From positions 62,001 through 126,000 of the forward strand of contig JAODUP010000547.1 in the NCBI GenBank assembly GCA_025642065.1: DNA of 64,000 nucleotides, in the 5' to 3' direction. Position numbers and translations under genes: made by a program. A model generated the notes under the pieces. It saw nothing but the letters and a program-made list of their open reading frames with translations. It was not told the DNA's origin and ran no database searches. Shown here piece after piece: positions 13,301 to 23,593 of this stretch (its first letter is position 1; every line of letters starts with the position of its first letter). The stretch comes from Paralvinella palmiformis. Lineage: Eukaryota > Annelida > Polychaeta > Terebellida > Alvinellidae.

Positions 13301-16300
13301 TTTTATTATTTATAGTCCAAGAGAGCTAATAAATTTTAGAGACCACTTCAAATAGTATCCCTCTAATTGCTGTTTAGATAGGTATTCTTTTATGGTAGGT
13401 GGTCAGGTTTTTTTCTTCTCATAAAATGTGACTCAGAACATGAGAGAGTAGTGAGTATAATATGATACAAATTTATGAGAAGTCTCTAGAACAAATCCAA
13501 TGAATTTAGGTTTGATAATTTATTTACTCAATGGATGACTCTGTAGTAGCTAAGTACGTTATTGGCGGGTGTGAGTGAAGTGAGCATTGGCAAATGAAAC
13601 GAGCAGCACTAAGCACCTGCTAGGGGGGTCCGGCGACATCCCCCCCCCGAATTTGTTTTTGAAATTTATCCCCTAAAGAAGCCATATCAGAGCATTTCAG
13701 GGTTTACTCTACCATTTGAGGCCCAGTGGCACTGTGTAAGTAATGTAGGATCAATAAAACGAATATTCCAAATTGCAGCATTCGTCTCAAAATGGCGTCC
13801 AGGCAAAAAAAAAGGTAAATTTTGTCAAGAAAAAGTGGGAAAACAGCTGAATTAAATGAAATTAAGGGGTGAGATTTTCCTGATGACCATACTAGACTTT
13901 ATGCTCACCAATGGTACCAAATATTAGCACTCGGCAGTTGGCCAGTGCAGATCCATTGATGCTTGCCATGAGAAAGATGCGCTCGCCATGGCGAGTGGTC
14001 GGTTTCATCTGAGACATTTCTCTTGTTCTGATTTCTGACCCTTCCCCAGGGCAACTTCTTTTTGTCTCATTTTTGAGTTTCTCCACTAGTTGTTTGAGGT
14101 GCGTTTGTAGCCACTGTGCTGCTTACACTGACAACTTCTGCTGGTGGTAAGTCATGCTATACTTCATGCCTGTTGATACAGCTTATATACACCTCACAGT
14201 GACCCCTCAACCCCATGACAGAGCACCAGCATGTTTTGTTTGGAATTTCTTTTGGAATTATTATGTAATCGATGACACCTAGCTCTGCATGTCGATGAAA
14301 ATATTATGAGGATATCATGAATATTGATGATTTTATGACCAAAAAAGTACCCCTGAAAAGGGTAAAATTAGACTATTTTGTGTTGCACTCTAAATTTTAA
14401 GAATATATTCTATTATGTAGTTTAAGAAAATAATAAAAATACTTCATGATTTATGTGATTTTTCATAGTTTAAAAAAAAATCTTCATAAACTTGATAAAT
14501 ACACTTAAAGTTCACCTTCATTTCAAATTTTGAGGATTAATACAGCTATACTCACAAGTATCATAAATAATGTCAAAATGTGTAAACAATCACCTGCATA
14601 CTAAATAATCCAGTTCTGATTAATCGACTTTTAATGGCCTTTTGGGCGCCGCCATTTTGAAGCTAGACAGAGACCGGAAGCTCCTGAATGCTGACGTCAC
14701 TTCAGCGTATTCGGTTGACCTGAAGTCTGTAGAGCCTGTATAAATGCATGTAAACAAGTGTGAGTAAAGAATTATTCCAGATTTAAACAGCATTATCTTG
14801 TTATAATTACGTCATGAATGACATACAACCATATCAGTTTGAGCGAGAAGGAACCTGACAAGAGGAAGATGGTTCAAAATGGCACAGAAATTAACTCATG
14901 AGAAACTATAATCCGCGTCAGTCTAGAGAGTGCCAATGTGACGTCAGAGCATTTCAGTTTTCTCCTTCCTGCCTTCGAATCTGGCTTTTGGTGCAGCTGT
15001 AATGGCGGCCCTCCAGTAATTTGGATTATTTCCCTATATCTGTGATATCAGGTAGATTTCGTGATTATTACTATGGAATATTTGGTTACTGTTCTAAGCA
15101 TTACATATTTAAAAAATATTTTCTGGGCATGGATAAACATTGGGGTTAATCTTACATTTCAGTAAATCCCCATGTAGTTATATATATAAATTATTCATGA
15201 ATAAATGTGATGAAATTGTAAAATAAACCAGATTTACAGAGATATGTAAAACGTAGTCTTATTTTACTGATTGTTTTCACTGATTCACTGCTGCTGCCTC
15301 ATAATTATACTGGTACCCAGATTGAGGCTGAAGTGGATTTACCCTACTGACTGGCTAAATCTAGTGAGAATTTCACCAGTTTCCTCCATTTTCAATATGT
15401 TATTATGTTCAATAATATTTAGAGTGTTATCACAAGTTGATTTCTGGCATGTTAACCCTCTCTATTCACTGAACTATAAGTTGTTGCAAATAAAACTTAA
15501 AGGGATATCTACCCTCAAAATAATACAGCTATACTCACAAATATCGTAAATAAAGTCAAAATGCGTAAATGATCACCCACATATTAAATAATCTAGTTCA
15601 AAGTGCTGATTAATCGACTTTTAATGGCATGTGGGTGCTGCCATTTTGAAGCAGATAGAGACCGGAAGCTCCTGAATGCTGATGTCACTTCAACACATCC
15701 AGCTGACTTGAAGTCTGTAGAGCCCTTACAAAAGCATGTAAACAAGTGTCAGCAAAGAATTATTCCAGAATGTGACGCAACTGCGTTGTTAAAATTACGT
15801 TATGAATGACATACAACCATATTAGTTTGAGTCAGAAGGAACCTGACAAGAGGAAGATGATTCAAAATGGCTTAGATATTAACACTCAAGAGAAACTATA
15901 ATCTGCGTTAGTATAGAGATTGCCATATGACATCATAGCATTTCAGTTTTCTCCATCCCGCCTTCGAATCTGACTTCCGATGCAGCCGTAATGGTGGCCC
16001 TCCAGTAATTTGGATTATTTCCCTATATCTATGATATCAGGCATATTTCGTGTTTATAATTGTGGAATTTTTGGTTACTGTTCTAAGCATTACACATTTA
16101 AAAAATATTTTCTGAGGATGGACTGTCCCTTTACGTTAACAGATGAAGGCATAAAAAGAGGTTAAACTGGTTTTAATATTTTGTCCACTTTTTTGTTTAA
16201 TGGACTGAAACCTGAAAGATAACTGCTTAAATAGTCTATTGACTGGACTAATTTAGCTTTATTATTCTTCCAATGTGAAGATGTTTGACATTGTCTTTGA

Positions 16301-19224
16301 TCATATTGGCTTATTGGCATAAAGACCACAGAGCAGTATTATCCATAAGGCTTACTAGGCTGAAGAATATATTTAAAAAAAGACTTGCCAGTAGAATTCT
16401 TCAGGAGACCCGCAAAATGGATATAGGGCTATGTACTGCAGTCTGCTGTCTATTGTGCCAGGATCAGGCTGTAAGCTGTAGTGGGAGAAAGAGTTGGGGA
16501 TGGATATACTCAAAAGCCAGGACCCCAGCCATTGGATAATATGGTTCTAGTCACTAGCCCGACCACTTTTGTCAATCTGTTAGATATTGTTCATTTCAGA
16601 GGAGTCAAAGACGGACCAGGATTGTTTTGAGTGTGAAATCTGTCACAATAAGATGGTCTCCTTACAATCACTGAAGGTCCACATGCAGAATGTGCACATC
16701 AACAGGAATCGTGTCCGTGGCAGGTGTCGCCGCATCCACCAAGAGGAACTGAAGTGTCCACACTGTAGCTTCATTTGTTATCGGACGCAGAACTTCACTC
16801 GTCACCTGAAGACGCACAATAATCCGGATCTGTACATGTGTGACAAGTGTGATTACACACACAAACTCCGAGCCGAAGTGCTACGACACAAAAGGAATGC
16901 TCACGCCGAGAAGAATTTCAGATGTGAGCATTGTGGTTCTCTGCATCGGAACCAGTCATTGCTTAATATGCACATTAAGCTGAAGCACACCCTCGCCTAC
17001 AGCATGGTCTGCGACACCTGTGGCAAGCGGTGCAACACCAAGTCGGCTTACAGGGAACACATCGCCAAGCATGAGTCCGGAGAGCTGGACGGCCCTCCCG
17101 GACAGATCATGTGTACGCTCTGTGCCAGAGTGCTGCCCTCTAGGAACAGTTTTGAGCAGCACAAGCTGAAGTTTCACGGTGAAGACTTTGAGGCCGAGGA
17201 GACACGCAAGATGAACGAGGGCGTTGTGATCTTTAACAGTGGCACATTCCAGTGCAAGTACTGCCAGAATTACACAAACAGCATTGCACGTGAGGTACGC
17301 CGGCACATCCTCAGGAAGCACATGCCGCGCAAGTACCAGTGCGACCAGTGCAAAGCGGCCTTCCCATTGGAAAAGCTGCTCATAAAACATGTACGGATTG
17401 TCCATTATGGTCTGGAGAAGAAAAAGTGCACCGAATGTAACAAGTGGTTCAGGAATAACACCTACCTGACACAGCATGTCAAACGGGTACACAGCGCCGA
17501 GTTCCAATGTAACATTTGTAAGAAATTACTCAGCGACAAGAGGACTCTGCAAGACCATTAGTAAGTGTTCCTAAGTATAATCTTTGTTAGGGTCATATGT
17601 CGGCATTCTGAGATTTTGAATTTCTCATCAGATCATTGATGTGTTTAAAAAAAAATAACATCATCAAACATCCAACGAAATGTTTGTTATTTTAGAAATG
17701 TGTTAGACAAAGCATTAGTGGTAAATGCAGATTTTTCTTTCGTATATAATATTTCATTGGGAGTTTAAATCTTGTCTCCGTTTCTTTAATACATTTAAAT
17801 ATACTATGCAAATCTTTCCTATTATCAGTTCGGCTGATATCTCTGTTAAAATTATAGTCCATGCTAACCACGTTAAAATTAGAAGTGCCTTATCGTGATT
17901 AAATAATTTTTATACTTTTAGAGAAGGTGGAGGGAATTCAATTTTAATACTTAAGCGGAATTACATTTTTAAAAGCCCTTTCAAGATGTGATTAACAGGC
18001 ACACTTGTTCCATTTTCAGCGAAATACACAAGGCACCACAGGACCGCGCCTATAAGTTTATTTGCGAGATCTGCCAGAAGAAGTACCGGTTCCAGAGTAA
18101 TTATGATTACCACATGACTGAGCACACCGGCAGTAAGCCATTTGTCTGTTCAGTTTGCTCACGCCAGTTTCGTACGAAGCATGTGCTAGATCGTCACATG
18201 GCCACGCACAGTGAAGACCGTCCATTTGCCTGTGACAAGTGCCCCAAGTCATTCAAGTTGAAGAAGTACCTAGACGCCCACCTGCTGACGCACTCCGGTA
18301 ACCGGTATGTTTGTAATCTATGCTGGAAGCCGTTTGTCAGCAAGGATGCATTGAGTAAACACACATGTAAGTCTTATGTCGTCCAGGCAGATGGCAGTAC
18401 ACCAGTCGACTTGTCCCATGTCCAGATCGCTGAAATGGCAGCCAATGATGATCGTATTGTACAGGGCCAGATCCTGATCGAGGGCACTCCGGGAGAGGAA
18501 ATGGTCCAGTATTATGTGTGTGCCGCCTGCCGCGAGGGTTTCATCGACGCTGATGAGGCGATTGGTCACGTGTGTCAGACGGAGGATGCGCCCGCTGCGA
18601 CGTCGGCGTTGTCAACAGATCCAGCGACAGACCTCTGCCAGCTTGAGGGTGGCTCCTCACAACCAGAGGAGAACAGCTTAAGGGTAGATGGCACTCAGTT
18701 CGCTGTGATTGCTGATGGCACATCCTCGACAACATTGTCCTCGATCCTTGCCGAACCACAGGCTGGCATGCTGGACTCAGAATCTTTGTTGGGGGGAACA
18801 GGTACTCTGGTTGACGAGAGCAGCCTCCTGCCAAACCAACAGTTTGTGTTGATGGAACAGGAGAGAGCAGTCATGGCAGCTGATGTCCCCTGAAGACGAG
18901 CGGACAGCTGGAGAGGGCCTTCCGGTCGAGATGTACATGTGTGGTCTGTGTAATGTACTGTTCAACAGCCAGAACGACATTCAGGATCACCTACAGATAC
19001 ATGCTGAGGAGTTGGCCCAGAACACCGCCGATCAGATACTACTGCCCGATAACATGGAACTCGATAAACAACAAGTACCGATTGTCCAGTCGATCGACGA
19101 ACCTGTTGTGATGGACGTCGTTCCAGATGATCCCGGCTCTGCCATAGCCATGGTTTTAGAAGACGGCACGGAACACGACATCTTACTGAAAGATGAGGAG
19201 CCTGAACTTGTTCACATGGAATAG
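4794..19224 (+). CDS. Multi-C2H2 zinc-finger protein with AT-hook (nine coding exons)
   Basis: Exons: 4794-5018, 5800-5982, 6532-6661, 9032-9352, 9651-9713, 11628-11869, 12172-12451, 16600-17560, 18020-18893 (or on to 19224). All junction phases agree. The frame to the TGA at 18891 encodes about 1092 residues; the +1 frame would add about 110. The N-terminus (1-290) is acidic and Ser-rich. Residues 293-303 (KRRGPGRPPKR) are an AT-hook and a second basic patch (KKKRGRK) lies in exon 7. The first finger is in exon 6 (C312, C315, H328, H332). Ten fingers begin in exon 8, the last completed across the exon 8/9 junction as HYEIH. Three more classical fingers with TGEKP-like linkers and two C2HC-like ones follow. 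This predicts a nuclear DNA-binding regulator. Many C2H2 families share this build and I cannot name an orthologue. Oddities are a GC-AG intron and the late frame break. Confidence 0.9.
7190..7267 (-). repeat. SINE family 2, tRNA-like head only
   Basis: Read on the minus strand it gives the family's head: cctccgtggtctagcggaag (A box region), ...accacagattactaccacccgtgttctaatcccgg (B box degraded). The body and the ATC-rich tail are missing. It lies inside intron 3 of the zinc-finger gene. Confidence 0.75.
7975..8290 (+). mobile_element. Relic of the pogo/Tigger-like MITE found at 10091
   Basis: This stretch follows the interior of the element at 10091-10894 in the same order: gaccttttacctcgattcttgga, ttcgaaataatttgaa, cacagttt, taaaaacatagccaa, ccaccttggctcaatc and gactccac. 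Terminal repeats are not recognisable, so it is an old truncated copy. A (CA)n tract at 7946-7967 borders its left end. Confidence 0.7.
9353..9650 (+). other. GC-AG intron of the zinc-finger gene
   Basis: The exon ends ...GACAAAG at 9352 and the intron opens with gcaaga, matching the AAG|GCAAG donor typical of the minor GC-AG class. The acceptor gctatttcag ends at 9650. Splicing here joins G to AT, giving Asp, and continues straight into the AT-hook exon in frame. No GT nearby gives an equivalent phase-correct junction. Confidence 0.8.
9736..9898 (+). mobile_element. SINE family 2, complete copy with target-site duplication
   Basis: A tRNA-like head carries an A box (tggtctagcggtagcg) and a B box (gttcgaatccc). 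The body (ttgtttcgtctttcacttc, acctttggaggtcgctcggc) and an ATC-repeat tail follow. It is flanked by perfect 15-bp direct repeats tttaacaactgttta at 9721-9735 and 9899-9913, the signature of LINE-mediated retroposition. It lies in the intron after the AT-hook exon. The clean duplication marks it as relatively young. Confidence 0.9.
10091..10894 (+). mobile_element. pogo/Tigger-like MITE with TA target sites
   Basis: The element opens CAGTCGGGCTCTGTTATA and closes with the inverted match TATAACGGAGCCCGACTG, one mismatch in 18. Both ends are bounded by TA, the duplicated target of Tc1/mariner elements, and the CAGT terminus is typical of the pogo/Tigger branch. Subterminal copies of gttataac(a)c occur near 10118-10145. 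No transposase frame is present, so it is non-autonomous. A (TA)n tract (10309-10340) has expanded inside it. Confidence 0.85.
11917..12036 (+). mobile_element. SINE family 2, 5'-truncated copy
   Basis: The sequence begins at catgggcatatctgaacgttg, just after the B box position. It runs through tttcacttcgtctcattacc, the segment catttagcctactctgtgcacaaaagtgg and the tail taaaacatcaatcatcaatcaa. It has landed in a (CA)n tract within the 302-bp intron between zinc-finger exons 6 and 7. The repetitive target hides any duplication. Confidence 0.8.
12711..13066 (+). mobile_element. SINE family 1, full-length copy
   Basis: It opens gtgagctccggtggcctaacgg (A box) and has the B box ggttcgaacccc. A body of about 280 bp follows and it ends ggggattctccccgaacaacaaaacc. 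Flanking direct repeats ccactaaatctta (before) and ccaccaaatctca (after) are an aged target-site duplication. It lies in intron 7 of the zinc-finger gene. Minus-strand open frames here are repeat artefacts. Confidence 0.9.
13067..14494. other. Intron 7 of the zinc-finger gene, unannotated part
   Basis: AT-rich sequence with no coding signal. A C-run (13639-13647) and a short A-run (13806-13814) stand out. Nothing else could be assigned. Confidence 0.5.
14495..15131 (+). repeat. Copy A of a ~600-bp interspersed element
   Basis: From about 14543 (cagctatactcacaagtatc) to 15131 (tttaaaaaatattttctggg) this matches 15525-16121 in order, with scattered substitutions. Landmarks include gccattttgaag, gagaccggaagctcctgaatg, gaacctgacaagaggaagatg and ggcggccctccagtaatttgg. 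The left edge resembles cttaaagttcacctt. The embedded ccattttgaag and atggcggcc strings look promoter-like but belong to the repeat. Confidence 0.8.
15488..16140 (+). repeat. Copy B of the ~600-bp element
   Basis: This is a second copy in the same orientation, about 982 bp downstream of copy A. Its left edge reads cttaaagggatatctaccctc and its right edge gatggactgtccctttacg. The two form a short imperfect inverted repeat around taaaggga, suggesting a terminal-inverted-repeat element. It has no coding capacity. Confidence 0.75.
18883..19224 (+). other. +1-frame continuation: final zinc finger and acidic tail
   Basis: The main frame stops at TGA 18891-18893, but the +1 frame stays open to the TAG at 19222-19224. 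It encodes a good C2H2 finger (MCGLCNVLF...HLQIH) and then a strongly acidic tail ending EPELVHME. That composition matches the acidic region before the stop. The junction reads GTC CCC TGA A with four Cs in a row. Loss of one C, or a +1 ribosomal shift at CCC-UGA, would join the frames. An assembly or sequencing indel is the simplest explanation, a true polymorphism or pseudogenising indel the next. Confidence 0.7.
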
Positions 19225-19945
19225 TGTGTGTGTGTGTGTGTAATTTAAATTTTTCTTTGTATTGTTATTGATGAATGATATGAAATAATGTGTTACTACG
19301 TCATACCTCTGTGAGATTACTTATATTTGTCATAAAGAATGTCAGCTATAATTATCTGTCAATATTTGCGTTCTATTATAGATAAACATTTATTTCAGGT
19401 AAAAACACCCATAGTATGTACATTCATTCATACATAACATAAAAACACTAGATTGCAGCACTTGTCTTTTCTTCCTTTCCGGAAGACCTAGAGCTGATTG
19501 TAAGGGACAAGATACACACTACAACAAGTACCTACGACTCCGTACTTGAATGGCTGCCTACACGTAGCTATTGATGGCACAGAACTGGTAAGCACATTTC
19601 TATATATTTCAGCGCCCAGCTTCCATAGTTTGGCGAGAGTAGATTTCCATAGTCCAGTCTAAAAATGGCTACAAAGGGTTGTGTTCTGACAAGGGCATGT
19701 TGCAGAGCGGACTCTACGATTCAGTATATAGGACACTTGTTTGTTGGAGTCACTTAAGAACAAATGATAAATTGCACTTTTACCGCGAACACATTAAAAC
19801 CGTTATAATCTGATAACACATTGTTCCAATCTCTCAGGACGACCGACCCCATTAGCATAATTGCGTGCCAATATTTCTCTTAACAAGAAAGCTTGTATTT
19901 GTATTAGCATCTTTTAAATAAAAACTACCTTTTTGATGATCACAG
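19225..19945 (+). other. Probable 3' UTR of the zinc-finger gene
   Basis: It opens with a short (TG)n tract straight after the TAG. The first canonical AATAAA found downstream is at 19917-19922, a plausible poly(A) signal. A fragment of SINE family 2 (tagcctactgtgtgcgcaaaagtgacc) begins near 19977, beyond the proposed end. Confidence 0.4.
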
Positions 19946-20759
19946 TCCTGTAGCACCTGCATTCAAACACCGGTCTTAGCCTACTGTGTGCGCAAAAGTG
20001 ACCGCGAAACATTTCACATTTCTTTTCAGTCGCTACGTAGGTGGTTTTAGTCTGTGCGTGTCTGTGGGTGGGGAGAGGGTCTGCATATGTGAATTTTATT
20101 CATGGCGACAAAAGTGTGTGATGGAATTTAATTTAATTAATAGTCAATCATTTAATTTCTTTATTGATTTTTAATAATGGAGAATTATTACAACCAAAGA
20201 AACTAAATTGAAGAGTTTTCGGAGGAATGGACAATAATGCATTTAAAGCGTAGAGATTGAGCTAAAAATCTAGTTTTTTCACGATGCTATCAAAACATCA
20301 TCCTCTTGATTATGTTTAATATTCTGAAATAGGGCTAAGAGTGAAAACACAGGGAAGTGTAACATTCGTTTTCAGCGATATTCCTTCATTATGAGTGGCT
20401 GAAACAACCGCCTCCCCTACCACTCGTAGGGAAGCAGTACCATGTGATAAACCTGTCCAGTCGTAAACGGGATTCACTCTCATTCAACTTTTGGCTACAG
20501 TTGTTTGACACTTCGTTGCTGAAGTGTCTTGCGCTCCGCCACACAGGTAATAGTAATTTATTGTTATTAAGTCTTGTTAGGCACAGCCTGATTGCCTACC
20601 AAATAAATCGCATACAGAAAGTATCGCGATATTAATATTCCCGAATTAATAGAGGATTCGCGATGTTTCCAAGTCCTGAATGAACGTTAGTGACCAGCTG
20701 AAGAATCACTAACCACCATGTTCCCTCATGTTTGAGAATGGTGTTCTATTCAGCTCCTG

Positions 20760-20877
20760 GGCATATCCGAAGGTTGTTTCGTCTTTCACCTCGTCTCATT
20801 ACCTTTGGAGGTCGCTCGGCCCATTTAGCCTACCTTGTGCACAAAAGTGGCCGTAAAATATCAATCATCATCATCTA
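20760..20877 (+). mobile_element. SINE family 2, 5'-truncated copy with target-site duplication
   Basis: The body runs from catatccgaaggttgtttcg to the tail atcaatcatcatc. It is flanked by ctattcagctcctggg on the left and ctattcagcacctggg on the right, a 16-bp duplication with one mismatch. This shows that 5' truncation happened at insertion rather than by later decay. Confidence 0.85.
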
Positions 20878-21114
20878 TTCAGCACCTGGGAGGAGATAAT
20901 CATCTAGTCAACATTTAGTGCGATTTATATTCATTGCCTACTCGTCTTTTAAACGTATGTTTCGGTTAACTGTTGTCGCTAATTAAAGCCATCATAAATA
21001 GGTAAAAAGTCAATGATATATTTCGGTTTGAACCGAACCGGAAAAAGAAGATACGAAGAATTATAGTCATATATCTAAATTTCCCTTTATATCATAACTT
21101 ATTGGAAAAGTAGT

Positions 21115-21182
21115 AACAAGACATATAGACGAGCACTTAAACGAAGTTCTTGCGTTGTAAGTGCTCGTCTATATGTCTTGTT
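21115..21182. repeat. Perfect 25-bp inverted repeat with 18-bp loop
   Basis: The arm at 21115-21139 (core gacatatagacgagcactt) has an exact reverse complement at 21158-21182. Part of the loop can also pair (aacg with cgtt), so a transcript would form a nearly continuous hairpin of about 68 nt. No other copy was seen in the window. It could be a hairpin RNA precursor, the closed end of a foldback element, or an inverted-duplication artefact. Confidence 0.85.
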
Positions 21183-21873
21183 TGATGCTTTCCAGTCTGT
21201 TTATCGTAGAAGTCATTCAACAGAAACTGTTTTGTTTTAAAAATTAAACGCACATTCACAGTTCTGGGACTTGATGAAGGATCTATGGCTGCCATTACTG
21301 TGCTCCCGACATTTTTCAAGCCCTCGATGTAATAGACAACCCAGCACTACTGAAGAAGCACTTATAGGTATTTATTTTCCCATCAAGGAAATGGCAAGAA
21401 AATCAGTAATGTTGTACCTGAGCGATATAACTCGGGTACGTTGTAATGATCGATAGAACATTACCAGATGAAACCTTTCGTTTTAGTACATCAAAGGGAT
21501 CCGCTTTATGACCAAACAATTACAGCAGGTACACTAAGCCAGTTGGTGAAACCAATGTAATTTTACGTATAGGGGTCATGTCGGTGATATTCAAGTGTAC
21601 GTGACTTTAAGGCCAGGAGAAAATATGCCCTCTTCAATAGAAACTTGTATTGGAGAAATATAGGTTTAGATGAACAGCAGCATGGTGAAGTTGAACAAAG
21701 AAAAGGCAAAATTTATTGTTCTCGTTCGAGCAGCATGCGAAGAAAACCGAAAATCTTCATATTGAGATAGGATCGAGTTATGTAAATTTCTCAATGTCTG
21801 AAATATATCCAGGCCCTCTAAGTAATATTCTTGGAATGGCGACGTTTGGATATTTGATGATTTACGGCTACAT

Positions 21874-21995
21874 TTGTCATCAACGTAGGCTAAACGGGCT
21901 GAGCAACTTCCAAAGGTAATAAGGCGAAGTGAAAGGTGAAACACCCTTCAGATATGACCATGCCGAAATTTGAACTTGGGTGGTTAAGATCTGTG
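21874..21995 (-). repeat. SINE family 2, degraded reverse copy
   Basis: Read on the minus strand, the family landmarks appear in order: a decayed B box (ttcaaatttcgg), catatctgaagg, tttcaccttt and ctttggaagttgctcagccc. The head is strongly diverged. The overlapping open frames are artefacts of this repeat. Confidence 0.7.
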
Positions 21996-22807
21996 GCCAA
22001 CTGAGCTATCAGTTAAACAATGGAGACACGAAGTAGGTACATTATTATATAAGTAAGTCCTACTATTATCAAATAAGGACTTATTCACAAATTATGAAAC
22101 ATTTATAACTTTAGTTCTACCTATACAATTACTTTCCTGAAATATGGCAATGCACAACTGCGTAATGTGTGTGTATGTGGGTGGGCAGCCGTCCCTGTTG
22201 AACAATCTACAGCGAATGGAGAATAATTTGGAAAATGGAACAGAACAAACCAGTTTTGTTCCAGCTGCACCTGTACATTTCAGGTCACGGTACAGGTGCT
22301 TGTTTTACACCCTAAAAGCACCGAGTGATTCAGTACCGGCACCAATGTATTTATGCGATATAATCCACAAGTACCCCACCAGGGAAACTGTCACAAAATG
22401 AGTTTTGTGACAAACAGCCAAATAACAATGTAGAGCGAAACATTTATGAACTGGAAGACTTACATGATCACATAAAACTTGCAGCAAGTCTCGAAATATT
22501 TTGTAAGATTCGTAAAACCCATATGTTTATTTAGGTTTTAATATTCATCAGTTATTGTCTCTGTGTATCATGCGCGCCGGCTTCGAGCAACCCACGTTGA
22601 TTGAGGCTCTACAATAGATATATTGTTATTATTTTATTAATACAGCAGTCAGTCAAACCAATCAACAAATAAATAATATCCATGATCATTATTTTGTTAT
22701 TGTTCAGCGATCTCGGCAAATATAGATTTCCTGAAGCTGTATAATTATGTTTATGTTTATCCTTGATATATCGTATCGTTCATGTTTGTAGTAGACAATT
22801 ATTCCAA

Positions 22808-22984
22808 AGATGATGTTTTTTTTGTGTGTGTGCATACGGTAGGCTAAATGGGCCGAGCGACCTCCAAACGTAATGAAGCTAAGTGAAAGATGAAACAACC
22901 CCTGAGGTAGGCTAACGCCGAGATTCCAACACGGATGGCAGTGATCTGCGGTCGAACACGCTACCGCTAGACCACGGAAGCGCC
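22808..22984 (-). mobile_element. SINE family 2, reverse copy with target-site duplication
   Basis: In reverse it carries the full head (ggggcgcttccgtggtctag, A box) and body. Flanking repeats caattattccaaa (near 22795) and caattattcccaaa (near 22985) are a target-site duplication with one extra base. A T-run with (TG)n marks its tail side. Confidence 0.8.
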
Positions 22985-23551
22985 CCAATTATTCCCAAAC
23001 TACTCCTGTTAGTTTGATTAAGATCTACATTAAATCTCGACATAACTTTTGTTGGCAAAATGACTCACTTCTGATAATTTCGTGGTTTATTCAGTTGCAT
23101 TATTAGGACAATTCCTTATTGTAATACGCTTGATCCATGACGCATGCGCAGTGCGCGATCCTGATGTCTATTTTTAGTCGTGGGTTGGTCAACGATGCTT
23201 TCCGTTTGAATTAATGTGTTCGTTTTTCAACTTTTCTAAGTTAATTTGGCTTTATAAATGCAATATTCAATATCTTTTGTTAATCAAGTTGTGGGCAGAT
23301 GATTATCCATAGCTCTATCAAATCACAGCTGCTCACCCAATTTTGGGAGATAAATTTAATTACACTAAAGTCGCTGGATTTAATATAATGTATTATTGTT
23401 ATAGCTATGTCAAATGGGTATTTCCGATAAAGGGCGGTATTTGAGTGGAAAAACCAGCATTTTGTTCGATATATAAAACACGATATTTAATTCGATGTCT
23501 CAAGAATTTAGCTATGGAGTTTCTATTACTGCCCTCTCTCTTGTTATCTTG

Positions 23552-23557
<6 letters not shown>

Positions 23558-23590
<33 letters not shown>
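23558..23590. repeat. (TC)n microsatellite
   Basis: About 16 uninterrupted TC units. The open frames translating to Ser-Leu runs here are artefacts. The surrounding 23.0-25.6 kb shows no supported gene; an NRF1-like core (gcatgcgcagtgcgc) lies at 23142-23156. Confidence 0.95.

Positions 23591-23593
<3 letters not shown>

Noticed and set aside
16956..17507. 183-codon minus-strand frame opposite the zinc-finger exon
   Set aside because: An antisense shadow of the finger-coding exon, produced by its codon bias; no family resemblance.
22144..22401. 85-codon ATG-initiated plus-strand frame
   Set aside because: Composition is not clearly coding and no motif or neighbouring exon supports it; left unannotated.
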